A stretch of 64,000 bases of DNA from M2408 sp046303515 (GTDB lineage: Bacteria > Bacteroidota > Bacteroidia > Flavobacteriales_D > Crocinitomicaceae): assembly GCA_046303515.1 (NCBI GenBank), contig JBKCGI010000086.1, forward strand, positions 8,914-72,913, written 5' to 3'. The notes below the pieces were generated by a model. The model made no database searches, was not told the DNA's origin, and worked only from the letters and a program-made list of their open reading frames with translations. A program made the translations under genes and the position numbers. Positions 28,409 to 37,180 of this stretch are shown piece after piece; the stretch's first letter is position 1; every line of letters starts with the position of its first letter.

Positions 28409-28445
28409 AAAAAATGGACAAATCTTAAAGAAATGTCCATTTTTT
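28409..28445. terminator. Bidirectional hairpin after glyS
   Basis: AAAAAATGGACA pairs with TGTCCATTTTTT over a 13-base loop, giving a 12-bp stem with A and T runs on both sides. It can serve glyS and the convergent T9SS cargo gene. Confidence 0.75.
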
Positions 28446-28465
28446 ATTTGATGGTACAGTTAATT

Positions 28466-29368
28466 TTATTCTATGATTAATTTCCTTTGATAAATACCAT
28501 TTTCATTTGTTAATTTTAAAACATAAATACCAGACCTAAAACTAGAAACATTTACTTTATTTTTCTCACTTGTAACTTCAAGTTTCTTAACAAGTTCACC
28601 TTGTAAGTTATAAATAATTATCTCACTAGATTTTCCTGCATTCTCAATAAAAATGTAATCTTTTGCAGGATTTGGATAAATTTCTAATTGATTTTCAATT
28701 AAGTCCTCCGTACCCACAATTAAATTATCGAAGTTTAAATTATCTACAAATAAAACAGAATTTCCATAAGGTCCAGTAGGATATTGAAAAGGAGGCGAAT
28801 AAAATGCAGTCAAACCAATTTGAGCGCTATCCGCGTCGATATATGATGGAATGTCAATGGAAAAACTTGTCCAATCTGAAACAGTTGAAGTGGAAAAAAA
28901 TCCATTTTGCGAAACCAAATTACCATCTTTGTATAATGCAATTCCGATTTCCATTGTATCGCCATTTTGAGGCAAAAACTTGTAATATCCTTTTAAACTA
29001 CTTGGATGTCCAGCAATAGGAAACACAGGTCCATTATATCCAGGATAAAAAGCTGTAACAGCAAAACCATATGCACATTGCCAATAGGGCATTTGACTTC
29101 CCGGCTCACTCACAATAGAAATATTATTTTCTATACGAATAGCATATTGACCTACAGAAACTGGGTAGTGGTCAGTTGACTTTGTTATCGCATTGAAAGT
29201 AACACCTACAGGTTTTTGATCAAGATTTGATGTTATCCAAGGTGAATTTGGAACCTCAATTGACATACCGTTATTAGAATTCCAAGCTTCAAAATCACCA
29301 TTTGGAATTTGAGCATTTGCTGAAATAAAAAAACTCAAACTTGCTACACTTAATAAAATTTTATTCAT
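28466..29368 (-). CDS. Secreted T9SS type A cargo protein
   Basis: The signal peptide (MNKILLSVASLSFFISANAQ) is followed by NGDFEAWN, typical of Bacteroidota carbohydrate-binding-like modules, and then a galactose-binding-like beta-sandwich. The last ~75 residues form a textbook T9SS sorting domain: LEIYPNPAKDYIFIEN, IIIYNLQGELVKKLE, VSSFRSGIYVLKL and the terminal KLIIE. The protein is 300 residues. Export across the outer membrane and attachment at the surface are inferred from this domain. The ligand is unknown. Confidence 0.85.
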   Translation of the reverse strand: MNKILLSVASLSFFISANAQIPNGDFEAWNSNNGMSIEVPNSPWITSNLDQKPVGVTFNAITKSTDHYPVSVGQYAIRIENNISIVSEPGSQMPYWQCAYGFAVTAFYPGYNGPVFPIAGHPSSLKGYYKFLPQNGDTMEIGIALYKDGNLVSQNGFFSTSTVSDWTSFSIDIPSYIDADSAQIGLTAFYSPPFQYPTGPYGNSVLFVDNLNFDNLIVGTEDLIENQLEIYPNPAKDYIFIENAGKSSEIIIYNLQGELVKKLEVTSEKNKVNVSSFRSGIYVLKLTNENGIYQRKLIIE

Positions 29369-29461
29369 AACTTTTCATTCTTTAAATCGTTAAAAAATCT
29401 ACCATTAAATTTCTTCAAAGTAAACAGAATAAACGTTCTAGAAATAGAATAAAAATTTTGA

Positions 29462-29851
29462 TTAAACTTGATTTATATCACCAATTTGACTGCTAATTCG
29501 TTCTATTAAAAGTGCAATAATTCTTTTATTAATTTCTTTTTTGTTTTCAAAATATAGAGTCAATTCCTCTTGCGTAAAAAAAGCAACAATTATGCCTAAA
29601 TAAAACTGTTTCACTTGAAGATTTTCTTTCAGAATTTCACTGATTTTCAGTTTTTTCTTTTCTTTACTTAAATTGATGAAATCAACTTTATATTCAATTA
29701 AAAATGTATTAAAAACACTCAGAATTAATGCGTTTTGAAATTTTAATATTGGTCTCAGTGTTTTTGTTTGAAAAGTCTCTATTGGCAACGAATTAAGTTC
29801 TTCAACTTCAATAACTGGTAAAATTTGTTTTAATACATCTCTTGAATCCAT
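29462..29851 (-). CDS. Hypothetical protein, helical
   Basis: The ATG at 29851 gives 129 residues. The protein is predicted helical with a Lys-rich segment (KEKKKLKISEILKEN) and no signal peptide or transmembrane segment. It matches no family I recognise. A TTG at 29869 would add six residues but lacks a recognisable ribosome site. Gene context (between a T9SS cargo gene and cvpA) does not suggest a role. Confidence 0.45.
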   Translation of the reverse strand: MDSRDVLKQILPVIEVEELNSLPIETFQTKTLRPILKFQNALILSVFNTFLIEYKVDFINLSKEKKKLKISEILKENLQVKQFYLGIIVAFFTQEELTLYFENKKEINKRIIALLIERISSQIGDINQV

Positions 29852-29979
29852 GAAAACTGTTTTATTCAAGCAACATCCTGAAATAAAAATAGTTCAAGAT
29901 TCTAAAAAATAAAAGTCTGTTTTAACAATATTTAGTTTACAAAAAATTGTAAAACGATGCCTTTTAGCTAATAAAGTCT

Positions 29980-29987
29980 TACTTTTG
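29980..29987 (+). promoter_or_regulatory. -7 box TACTTTTG, four bases before the cvpA GTG
   Basis: Exact TAnnTTTG match. Bases CTTT separate it from the GTG at 29992, implying a leaderless message. Confidence 0.5.
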
Positions 29988-29991
29988 CTTT

Positions 29992-30621
29992 GTGAATTTT
30001 TTAGACATCATTATTTTAATTCCATTAGCATACGCTGCGTGGATTGGCTTCAAAAAGGGTTTTATTATTGAAGTTTTCACTTTATTAGCCTTGCTTGTGG
30101 GTCTATATGCTGGAATTCATTTTTCCGAATTTGTATCGAAGGGAATAAAAAACACCTTTTCTTGGGATTCCACCTATCTTCCAACAATTTCATTCACCTT
30201 GACATTTCTAGCAGTTGGAGCGATGGTTTACTTTGCTGGAAAGGCTTTGGAAAAAATTGTAAAATTCGCAATGCTTTCACCACTAAATAAAATTGGTGGA
30301 GTAATTTTTGCCTTATTGAAAGGAAGCTATATCGTAAGCGTATTCTTATTACTTTTGAGTTCCTACGATAAATCAAATAAATTCATACCTTTAGAAGCAA
30401 AGAACAATTCCTTGCTGTATCATCCCATGTTAAAATTGTCTGCTAGCACGATTCCTGGATTTAAAGGAAGTTCATTTTTTCAAGAATCGGATTCAAGTAA
30501 TGTAACCTTGACAGTTGATCAAGTTATAAGAGCAAAAGAAATCGCTGATAGTTTAGGGATTGACGCCAAAGATGTTATAGAATTAAATGAAATATATCAA
30601 GAATATGAGGTTAATAAATAG
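29992..30621 (+). CDS. cvpA: CvpA family membrane protein
   Basis: The 209-residue protein has the CvpA core: LDIIILIPLAYAAWIGFKKGF at the start and four hydrophobic segments, with the Gly-Phe-Lys-Lys-Gly-Phe motif after the first. CvpA is needed for colicin V production in E. coli and affects envelope stress and bile tolerance; its molecular role is not settled. The start is GTG four bases after a -7 box. Its end overlaps the next gene by 17 bases. Confidence 0.85.
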   Translation: MNFLDIIILIPLAYAAWIGFKKGFIIEVFTLLALLVGLYAGIHFSEFVSKGIKNTFSWDSTYLPTISFTLTFLAVGAMVYFAGKALEKIVKFAMLSPLNKIGGVIFALLKGSYIVSVFLLLLSSYDKSNKFIPLEAKNNSLLYHPMLKLSASTIPGFKGSSFFQESDSSNVTLTVDQVIRAKEIADSLGIDAKDVIELNEIYQEYEVNK

Positions 30622-31138
30622 TTTTATTCTGTTTTCAATTTGTATCAGTACAAATCTTTTTTCACAGAATCTTGAAAGTTTAAGTTTATTAAGTTCCGTA
30701 CGTAAAATTGATATTCCAAAAGTTAAAAGTCAAAAAAGTGGCCCATACATTGGTTACCAGCGAGGAAAATATGATTTAATAGAATTTGGAGCAGAAATGC
30801 AATTTAAAAAAATTAAATTAAAAAACCCAATTGTTAATGGTTACCGATTTGGGACAAATTATGCTATAAAAGAAAATGTCTTAGGTTTTGATTTGTGTTA
30901 CTGGAGACAAGAGGCACGTCTAGGTCTTACTTATGGCGCAATACTTTCCCACAGAACAAATTTTGAGGTTTCAAGAATTGGAATAGCACCAGTTATAGGG
31001 TTTAGATTTCTACAATTTCATTTGCAAACAGGTTACACCTTCTACTCGTCTGCACATAATTTTGATAATATAAATAGATATTTTATAGCATTAAAATTCA
31101 CCATAATCAACAACAGAGATATCGATATCAAAAAATAG
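30605..31138 (+). CDS. Small outer-membrane beta-barrel-like protein
   Basis: The ATG at 30605 lies within the last codons of cvpA and gives 177 residues with a signal peptide (MRLINSFILFSICISTNLFSQ). The mature part alternates short strands (YIGYQRGKYDLIEFGAEM, LGLTYGAILSH, FHLQTGYTFYSS), like a small eight-stranded barrel. No family recognised. The overlap suggests coupled translation with cvpA. Confidence 0.6.
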   Translation: MRLINSFILFSICISTNLFSQNLESLSLLSSVRKIDIPKVKSQKSGPYIGYQRGKYDLIEFGAEMQFKKIKLKNPIVNGYRFGTNYAIKENVLGFDLCYWRQEARLGLTYGAILSHRTNFEVSRIGIAPVIGFRFLQFHLQTGYTFYSSAHNFDNINRYFIALKFTIINNRDIDIKK

Positions 31139-31206
31139 ATTTTGTTTAAGTTTAAAAAAAATCGAAATCTCCTTAGCTAAAAACTTTTATTTTCACTTTT
31201 TTACAA

Positions 31207-31214
31207 TAAATTTG
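31207..31214 (+). promoter_or_regulatory. -7 box TAAATTTG upstream of porW
   Basis: TAnnTTTG match 34 bases before the porW ATG. Confidence 0.5.
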
Positions 31215-31248
31215 TACTTTAAGAGTTATTTTATCAAGTATAAAATTC

Positions 31249-33906
31249 ATGAAATTAATAATTGTTGTAAGTTTTTTAATCGTCCTATTTGCTTGTTCTA
31301 CTGAGAAGAATACACTTGTCACACGAACTTATCATGGCACAACAGCGCATTACAACGGCTATTTCAATGCAAATGAGCTTATTAATACTTCGATGGCAAC
31401 TTATTTAAGTAGTCGAAAAGATGATTTTTATTCCTTATTACCTTTAAACCCATTACCAAACGAAGAAGAAGTAAAGGGAATGTATCCAGCGATTGATACA
31501 GCAATTGCAAAATGTACGGAAGTAATTGCAAAACATTCGATGCCAACAGCTTCTGAACCATCTAAAAAAAGATCTGAGCACAACGCTTGGATAGATGAAA
31601 ATTGGTTAACTATTGGGATTTCAAATTATTATAAAAAGGACTTTGAAAATGCTCAAAAGAACTTTCGTTATGTAAACAAATTTTTCTCCAACGACCCAAG
31701 TAACTATACTGCAGCCATTTGGATGGCAAAAACGAACATTGAAACTAAAAATTATGGTGAGGCCAATCTAATTTTAATGGAATTAGATAAAAAAATAGAA
31801 GAAATTGAAGCGGAAAAAGAATCGAAAAAAAGTTCTAAGTCTTCTAAAAGTAAAAAATCAAAATCTAAGAAAAAAAGTAAGTCGAAAAAATCAGCAACTG
31901 AAGAAGAAGAAATAGCTGAATTCCCTAAAAAAAGTCGTTATTTATTTGAGATGACTAAAGCTGAATTAGCTATTATTCAAAAAGACGATGATAAAGCGAT
32001 AGAATATCTTGAAAATGCTCTAAAATTTTGTAAAAAATCTGCTCAAAAAGCACGAATTCATTATGTTTTAGCACAAGTAAATGCGAAAAAGCAAGATAAT
32101 GAGAAAGCTAAATTTCATTTTGGTAAAGTATTAAAATACAATGCTAGTTTTGAAATGTCATTCAATGCCCGTATCAATAGAGCAATGATGGGAGGTGATG
32201 AAAAAATCAAACGTGAATTGGAAAAAATGTTGCGTGATGAAAAAAATGTTGAATATAAAGATCAAATTTATTTTGCCTTAGCAGATATCGCATTTAAAGA
32301 AGGAAATACTCCCAAAGGTATTGAATTGATGCACAAGTCAATTTTATATTCAACAGTAAACACTAGACAAAAGGCAATTTGCTACGAAAAACTTGGTGAT
32401 TTGAGTTTTGCAGATAGAAATTACATTAAAGCACAAAAGTATTACGACAGTTGCGCAAAAGTTCTTCCTGAAACTTATCCAAATGCTGACGGAATTAGAA
32501 ACAAAGCTTTGAAATTAAAAGATTTAGTTACTGCAGTTGAAACAGCTTCTTATGAGGATAGTGTGCAACGAATTGCTGCGATGTCACAGGAAGATAGACT
32601 TGCTTTCGCTGAAAATTTGATTAAAAAAATGAAAGAAGACGAAAAGCGTCGTAAGGAACAAGAAGCAATTCGTTTAAAAGAAATTCAAGCTCAACAAACA
32701 AACAATTTAGAACCATCAGGCAATAAATTCTTTTGGAACAGTCCAAAACTTAAAAGTGAAGGTTTAGAATCTTTTAGAAAACAATGGGGTGCAAGAGATA
32801 ATGAAGATGATTGGCGTAGAAGTGATAAAATTGTATTAACTTCAATCTCTACAAATGAAAAAGATTCCTTAGGTAATGATATTGTAGCTGAAGAAAAAAA
32901 GGACTCAATCACTCCTGAAAGTTTGTTGGCAAATTTACCTTTGAATGATTCTTTAATTGGATTGTCAAATGTAAAAATGTTAAACGCATATTACGATGCT
33001 GGAATTATTTACAAAGATCAATTGAATGAAACCCAAATGGCTATTAAGCAATTCGAAGCTGTTTTGAATCGTAAGATTGAAAGCCCTGTAAACCTATTGG
33101 CTACATATCAATTGTATAAAATTTATGAACTAATTGACCCTTCAAAATCTTATGAATACAAGAATATTATCCTTGTCTCCTACCCTGATTCGGATTTTGC
33201 AAATTATTTAAGAGATCCTGACTATTTTTTAAAGAAAAAAGAACTTGAAAAATTAGCTGAAGAGGACTATGTAAAGGCTCTAAATAGATACAATCAAGAA
33301 TTGTATACTTTGGTTATCTCTTCAGCAGATCAGGTGATCACCAACGAATTGAAAAACCCATATCGAGCAAAATATATGCTTCTTAAAGGTCTTTCTGTCG
33401 GTCAAACAAGTTTTGATAAAAACAAAATGATTCCGATTTTAAAACAAGTTATTGACGAATATCCAGGAACTTCTGAAGCAACAAAAGCAAAGGAATTAAT
33501 TGAGATTCAAGAAAAAGGAGTGTCTGTTTTTAAAGAATCTAACTTCGATAATAAATCGATATTTTCTTACCAAGAAGATCAAGACCACAGTATTATTATC
33601 TTCTTGGATACAAAAAATAACTTAAACAATGCTAAAAGTAAAGTTGCAGATTTCAACAAAGAAGCATTTAAAGGTGAGCGATTTAATGTATCAAGTGTCG
33701 TTTATGGTAAAGACCAAAATGTCATTATTGTAAAAAACATGAGTGAAACAAAAGCCTTACAGTACATTAAAACGTATAAAAAAACAAAAAAATTATTGGA
33801 AATTCAGGATGCGAAAATAATTTGCATCACGCAAGAAAATATGAAATTGCTTTTTGAAACCCAAAAATTAGACGAGTATGAATTGTTCTATGCTGAATTC
33901 TACTAG
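31249..33906 (+). CDS. porW: Type IX secretion system lipoprotein PorW/SprE
   Basis: PorW/SprE is a periplasmic TPR lipoprotein needed for the T9SS and for gliding in some members. The lipobox is LFAC, and the start RTYHGTTAHYNGYFNANELI is the family hallmark. The 885 residues carry successive TPR-like repeats (for example KAIEYLENALKFCKKSAQKA and GDLSFADRNYIKAQKYYDSC) and a Lys/Ser-rich insertion at about 192-220 with KSKKSKSKKKSKSKK. Two T9SS-CTD cargo genes are elsewhere in the window. The atpZ-like gene follows after two bases. Confidence 0.9.
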   Translation: MKLIIVVSFLIVLFACSTEKNTLVTRTYHGTTAHYNGYFNANELINTSMATYLSSRKDDFYSLLPLNPLPNEEEVKGMYPAIDTAIAKCTEVIAKHSMPTASEPSKKRSEHNAWIDENWLTIGISNYYKKDFENAQKNFRYVNKFFSNDPSNYTAAIWMAKTNIETKNYGEANLILMELDKKIEEIEAEKESKKSSKSSKSKKSKSKKKSKSKKSATEEEEIAEFPKKSRYLFEMTKAELAIIQKDDDKAIEYLENALKFCKKSAQKARIHYVLAQVNAKKQDNEKAKFHFGKVLKYNASFEMSFNARINRAMMGGDEKIKRELEKMLRDEKNVEYKDQIYFALADIAFKEGNTPKGIELMHKSILYSTVNTRQKAICYEKLGDLSFADRNYIKAQKYYDSCAKVLPETYPNADGIRNKALKLKDLVTAVETASYEDSVQRIAAMSQEDRLAFAENLIKKMKEDEKRRKEQEAIRLKEIQAQQTNNLEPSGNKFFWNSPKLKSEGLESFRKQWGARDNEDDWRRSDKIVLTSISTNEKDSLGNDIVAEEKKDSITPESLLANLPLNDSLIGLSNVKMLNAYYDAGIIYKDQLNETQMAIKQFEAVLNRKIESPVNLLATYQLYKIYELIDPSKSYEYKNIILVSYPDSDFANYLRDPDYFLKKKELEKLAEEDYVKALNRYNQELYTLVISSADQVITNELKNPYRAKYMLLKGLSVGQTSFDKNKMIPILKQVIDEYPGTSEATKAKELIEIQEKGVSVFKESNFDNKSIFSYQEDQDHSIIIFLDTKNNLNNAKSKVADFNKEAFKGERFNVSSVVYGKDQNVIIVKNMSETKALQYIKTYKKTKKLLEIQDAKIICITQENMKLLFETQKLDEYELFYAEFY

Positions 33907-33908
33907 TC

Positions 33909-34139
33909 ATGGAAGATGATTCCAAAAATAACAACAACATTTACTTAAGACTGTCGAGTATCGCGATTCAAATGGCTGTCGCAATTGGTGGATTTACATG
34001 GTTTGGTACTTATTTAGACGAAAAGCAAAAATTAAAAACTCCGATTTGGACGATTTCACTATCCTTATTCGGTGTAATGGTATCCATGTATCTCGTATAT
34101 AAAGAAATAAAAAATATTAATTCCAACGAAAAAAAATGA
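33909..34139 (+). CDS. AtpZ/AtpI family protein
   Basis: The 76-residue protein has two membrane segments: SIAIQMAVAIGGFTWFGTYLDEK, the AtpZ signature with the conserved Gly and Asp, and TISLSLFGVMVSMYLVYKEI. AtpZ/AtpI assist assembly or Mg2+ uptake of the F1Fo ATP synthase. It is two bases after porW and overlaps the next gene by four bases. No ATP synthase subunits follow, which is unusual for the order normally seen. Confidence 0.8.
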   Translation: MEDDSKNNNNIYLRLSSIAIQMAVAIGGFTWFGTYLDEKQKLKTPIWTISLSLFGVMVSMYLVYKEIKNINSNEKK

Positions 34140-34495
34140 TTCCAACTATAATTACGTACGCTTCAATATTAGTTCTTCACCTTTGCCTTGCTTTTTTTAA
34201 AATTGTTCCAGGCGATTTTATGAATTTATTAAAAATAGATATATTTCTGGCAGTTCTTTTCGTAGGTGGAATGTTGATTACTCTTCCAGGAATCAAAAAA
34301 GGAGGTGAAGAATTTGTGCAACGTTTTTTGTTGATGACAACAGCACAATTACTCCTGATGTTAGTTGTAATTTTGATTCTTGCCTACGCCAAAGTCCCAC
34401 AAGTGAAAATTTTAGGTTTCAGCGCTATCATTTTGTTTGTCACTTTATTGATGATTCAATCAACTTTTTTGATTAAAAAAATAAATCAAAAGTAA
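34136..34495 (+). CDS. AtpI-like four-helix membrane protein
   Basis: A 119-residue protein with four hydrophobic segments and no large loops. It overlaps atpZ by ATGA. In Flavobacteriia a protein of this type lies between atpZ and atpB, so it is the likely AtpI-like partner, judged by position and topology. The gene ends one base before the cutC stop on the opposite strand, with no atpB. Confidence 0.6.
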   Translation: MIPTIITYASILVLHLCLAFFKIVPGDFMNLLKIDIFLAVLFVGGMLITLPGIKKGGEEFVQRFLLMTTAQLLLMLVVILILAYAKVPQVKILGFSAIILFVTLLMIQSTFLIKKINQK

Positions 34496-34496
34496 A

Positions 34497-35192
34497 TTAT
34501 CTTATTTTTTTTAGGATATTTTTAACCTTTTGTTCATCCACCTGTAATAATTTTTCTTCAAAAAGGGAATTACTCTTTTTATCGTTACTAATTGTGCCAG
34601 AAAAATGAACAGCATCTGGTTCAATTTGAGCTAAAATACCTGAGATATTGTTTTCATTTATTCCGCCACCAATCATTATTTCTATCCTGCCACTTGCCCT
34701 TGAAATACATTCCTGAATTTGTTGAATCCCTTCTACGACATTTGCTTTGCCACCAGAAGTCAACACTCTAGTTACTCCTAAATCAATCAATTGCTCCAAG
34801 GATTCTAGAGGATTCACTAAGTCATCAAAAGCTCTGTGAAAGGTCAGTTCTAGTGTGGGATATTTTTGGCGAATTGTTTTAATAAATTCAATATCAAGTG
34901 AAAAATCAGCTAACAATGAGCCTATAACTACCCCGGAGGCACCTAAATTCACACTTTCTCCAACATCATGAAGCATAAGTTCCTTTTCATCGCTGGAATA
35001 GACAAAATTTCCTTGTCTACAACGAATTAAAACATGCACATTTGGAAATTTTTTAAAAGCTATTTTTTGCATAGCTATGGAAGGAGTTAGACCACCAATT
35101 TCAAGCACTTGACACAATTCTATTCGGTCAAATTCAAATTTTCCGGCAAGATCAATTGCCTCAATCGAAGCTACGCATAATTCAATTTTCAT
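34497..35192 (-). CDS. cutC: Copper homeostasis protein CutC
   Basis: The 231 residues form a TIM barrel of the CutC family, with ELCVASIEAIDLA and DRIELCQVLEIGGLTPS at the start, VHVLIRCRQGNFVYS, LTFHRAFDDL and VLTSGGKANVVEG, then IMIGGGINENN. Copper binding is described for some CutC proteins but the function in bacteria is disputed. Its start overlaps the stop of the O-antigen-ligase gene by four bases. Confidence 0.93.
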   Translation of the reverse strand: MKIELCVASIEAIDLAGKFEFDRIELCQVLEIGGLTPSIAMQKIAFKKFPNVHVLIRCRQGNFVYSSDEKELMLHDVGESVNLGASGVVIGSLLADFSLDIEFIKTIRQKYPTLELTFHRAFDDLVNPLESLEQLIDLGVTRVLTSGGKANVVEGIQQIQECISRASGRIEIMIGGGINENNISGILAQIEPDAVHFSGTISNDKKSNSLFEEKLLQVDEQKVKNILKKIR

Positions 35193-36745
35193 TTCCGCTG
35201 AATAATAAATCGCTTTCCTTCATTTATGAATAAACCTAAGAAAAAAGCAAAAAGTGTACCACCTACTTGTGTTTCTAAGGTATCTTCACTTAAAAAAGAA
35301 ACAAGTAAAATTCCAATAAAATATAATCCTAGGTAATTTTTTTGAAGCACAAAATCTTTTAAAATTGAAAAAATAAAAAAGCAAAAAACCAATCCACCAA
35401 TCAAGCCAAAGCTGATGAAATAAGTTAAAATTTGATTGTGAGCTCTTAATCGATTTTCTACATGTAATTTAGATTTAGATTTTTCATATTCAATTAAAAA
35501 TGAATTATTCAAATCTCCTGAACCAACTCCAATTAAAATATTTTGCTTGAAAATTTGCAATCCTGTTTTAACATATTCAATCCGCTGCATCAAGGTTTTT
35601 CCATTTGGGTCTGAATCAGAAAATTCATCTTTAATTGTTTGTATCCGATTCATCAAACCATAATTTTCAGCTAAAAAATTTGTCTTGCCAGACTCGATGT
35701 TTGCTATATCTTTTTCACTAAGTTTTTTAAAATCTTCAGCATCTTTTTTTAGCCCTTTGGAAGCCATATATTGAATGAGAATATAATAATGTTCATATCC
35801 AAACTTATTAGTATCTCTTACATCATATTTCGATACATTATTCCATTCTCGAATCAACTCATGATCCGAATAGCAGGAGTAAACATGATGTCCATTAATG
35901 AACTTTTTTGTTTGTAAATCATGTCTATATAAATTTCCTTCCTTTGTCTTAATAGGTAAATCAGACAATTTTGGAATTTTATTTTCTTCAAAACTAATAC
36001 TCAAAATAAAACTAGCTGCCACTAATAAACCAAATAACAAACCAATACTTAATTTTAAATACAATTTATTTTTTTTAAACTGACTAATAAATATAAAAAA
36101 TGCAATAATAAAAACCCCAAACAGGCTCAAATATGCAGCAAAAACCTCTGCGAAATAAGTGTATATTAAAAACCAAAAAATTAATATTACGGGTATAAAT
36201 TTAAATTTCAAAGTTTTTGATTTTAGCCAAACAAAACATATCGCGATTCCAAAAACAAGCATCAATCCAAAACGAATATGAGACAAAAACTGTGACATAT
36301 CACGAACGTCTCTAAACTCATTAAAGTCAATGATGAAAAATCGAATAAAATTCCAAACTGAAAACCCAAAAATGGAAAACAAGAATGTACCCAAAATCCA
36401 ATAATAATCTTTCCTATTTTGAATTGGTTGAAAAATAAGAACTAGAGGAATTGCGTAAAGTGGTAACTTTGAATTCAGATCTTTCAGAAAATAGGCAACA
36501 TCTTTGCTCCACAAAAAACTCAACAAATGAATGAGTAAAAAAAGTACTAAAATTTGAATAATCTTACTTTCCTTGATTCTATTTTTATATAAGTTGATAT
36601 CTAATTCCAACAAGCAAATTAAAACAAGTAAAATCGTTGCAAGGGACAAAACCACTTTACTGTAAGGCAAAGCAAAAGCTATTGCCGCATAGAGAAAAAT
36701 AATAATTTTGTAAACAAAAGTTTGGCCCAGTATTCTGGAAAGCAT
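35189..36745 (-). CDS. O-antigen ligase family (WaaL-like) polymerase/ligase
   Basis: The 518-residue protein has about 10-12 membrane segments and a large periplasmic loop (about 270-380) before the Wzy_C-like region, with the motif GVGSGDLNNSFLIEYEK followed by ENRLRAHNQILTYF. The conserved Arg and His are the catalytic-type residues of WaaL/Wzy. It would join O-antigen to lipid A core or polymerise it. It overlaps cutC and follows the split S41 gene by 25 bases, so the rnpA-S41-ligase-cutC run is one likely transcript. Confidence 0.82.
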   Translation of the reverse strand: MLSRILGQTFVYKIIIFLYAAIAFALPYSKVVLSLATILLVLICLLELDINLYKNRIKESKIIQILVLFLLIHLLSFLWSKDVAYFLKDLNSKLPLYAIPLVLIFQPIQNRKDYYWILGTFLFSIFGFSVWNFIRFFIIDFNEFRDVRDMSQFLSHIRFGLMLVFGIAICFVWLKSKTLKFKFIPVILIFWFLIYTYFAEVFAAYLSLFGVFIIAFFIFISQFKKNKLYLKLSIGLLFGLLVAASFILSISFEENKIPKLSDLPIKTKEGNLYRHDLQTKKFINGHHVYSCYSDHELIREWNNVSKYDVRDTNKFGYEHYYILIQYMASKGLKKDAEDFKKLSEKDIANIESGKTNFLAENYGLMNRIQTIKDEFSDSDPNGKTLMQRIEYVKTGLQIFKQNILIGVGSGDLNNSFLIEYEKSKSKLHVENRLRAHNQILTYFISFGLIGGLVFCFFIFSILKDFVLQKNYLGLYFIGILLVSFLSEDTLETQVGGTLFAFFLGLFINEGKRFIIQRK

Positions 36746-36769
36746 AAGCAGTTTTATTGGAATAAACGT

Positions 36770-37180
36770 CTATTTTTTCAAAATCGTATTATACTGTTGC
36801 TGATTTTTTAAAACTTCTTTTGCTTTTTTGATATATTCATCATTTCTGAAAGCGTCAATTGCTCTACCTCTTTGATAATAATAACGAGAAATTATCTCAT
36901 TTTCAAGCACTTCTTTGATTTCTGCTTTAAATTTTTCTAAATCTCTTTCTTTGGAAGGTGTCACTTTGCTCAATAAGGCTTCATATTCGGCTTTCACATC
37001 TTCGTAATAACCTTCTTCAACCGCGGTTTTTTTCATTTTCTCCAACATCTCTTCTGAAGCTGTTGTATAATTAAAGGTATCCTTTAATGCCATTTGTTTG
37101 AAGATATTAAATTCTTCGTCAGAAAGAGAAAATTTTCCAGCTTCCGCAATTGTTTTGTTTCGGAAGTAAAAATCAGTTGC
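36770..37180 (-). pseudogene. Detached C-terminal part of the S41 peptidase, after an in-frame TAA
   Basis: Reading on from the TAA at 37181-37183 in the same frame, 136 sense codons follow (ATDFYFRNKTIAEAGKFSLS and so on) with no stop until 36770. The sequence contains the usual family C-terminal segment: FSLSDEEFNIF, DTFNYTTASEEML, the DLEKFKAEIKEVLENEIISRYY helix, then the terminal helices. An ATG at 37093 could start a 107-residue product, but the conserved homology runs upstream of it to the stop. This is therefore the severed end of the same gene, and the two pieces together have the ~545-residue length of Bacteroidota C-terminal processing peptidases. Confidence 0.78.

Noticed and set aside
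31139..31248. tRNA or small RNA before porW
   Set aside because: No clover-leaf or stable stem is visible, and the region is AT-rich with an ordinary promoter box.
36770..37093. Independent 107-residue gene
   Set aside because: Homology runs upstream of its ATG to the in-frame TAA, so it is the end of the S41 gene rather than a separate gene.
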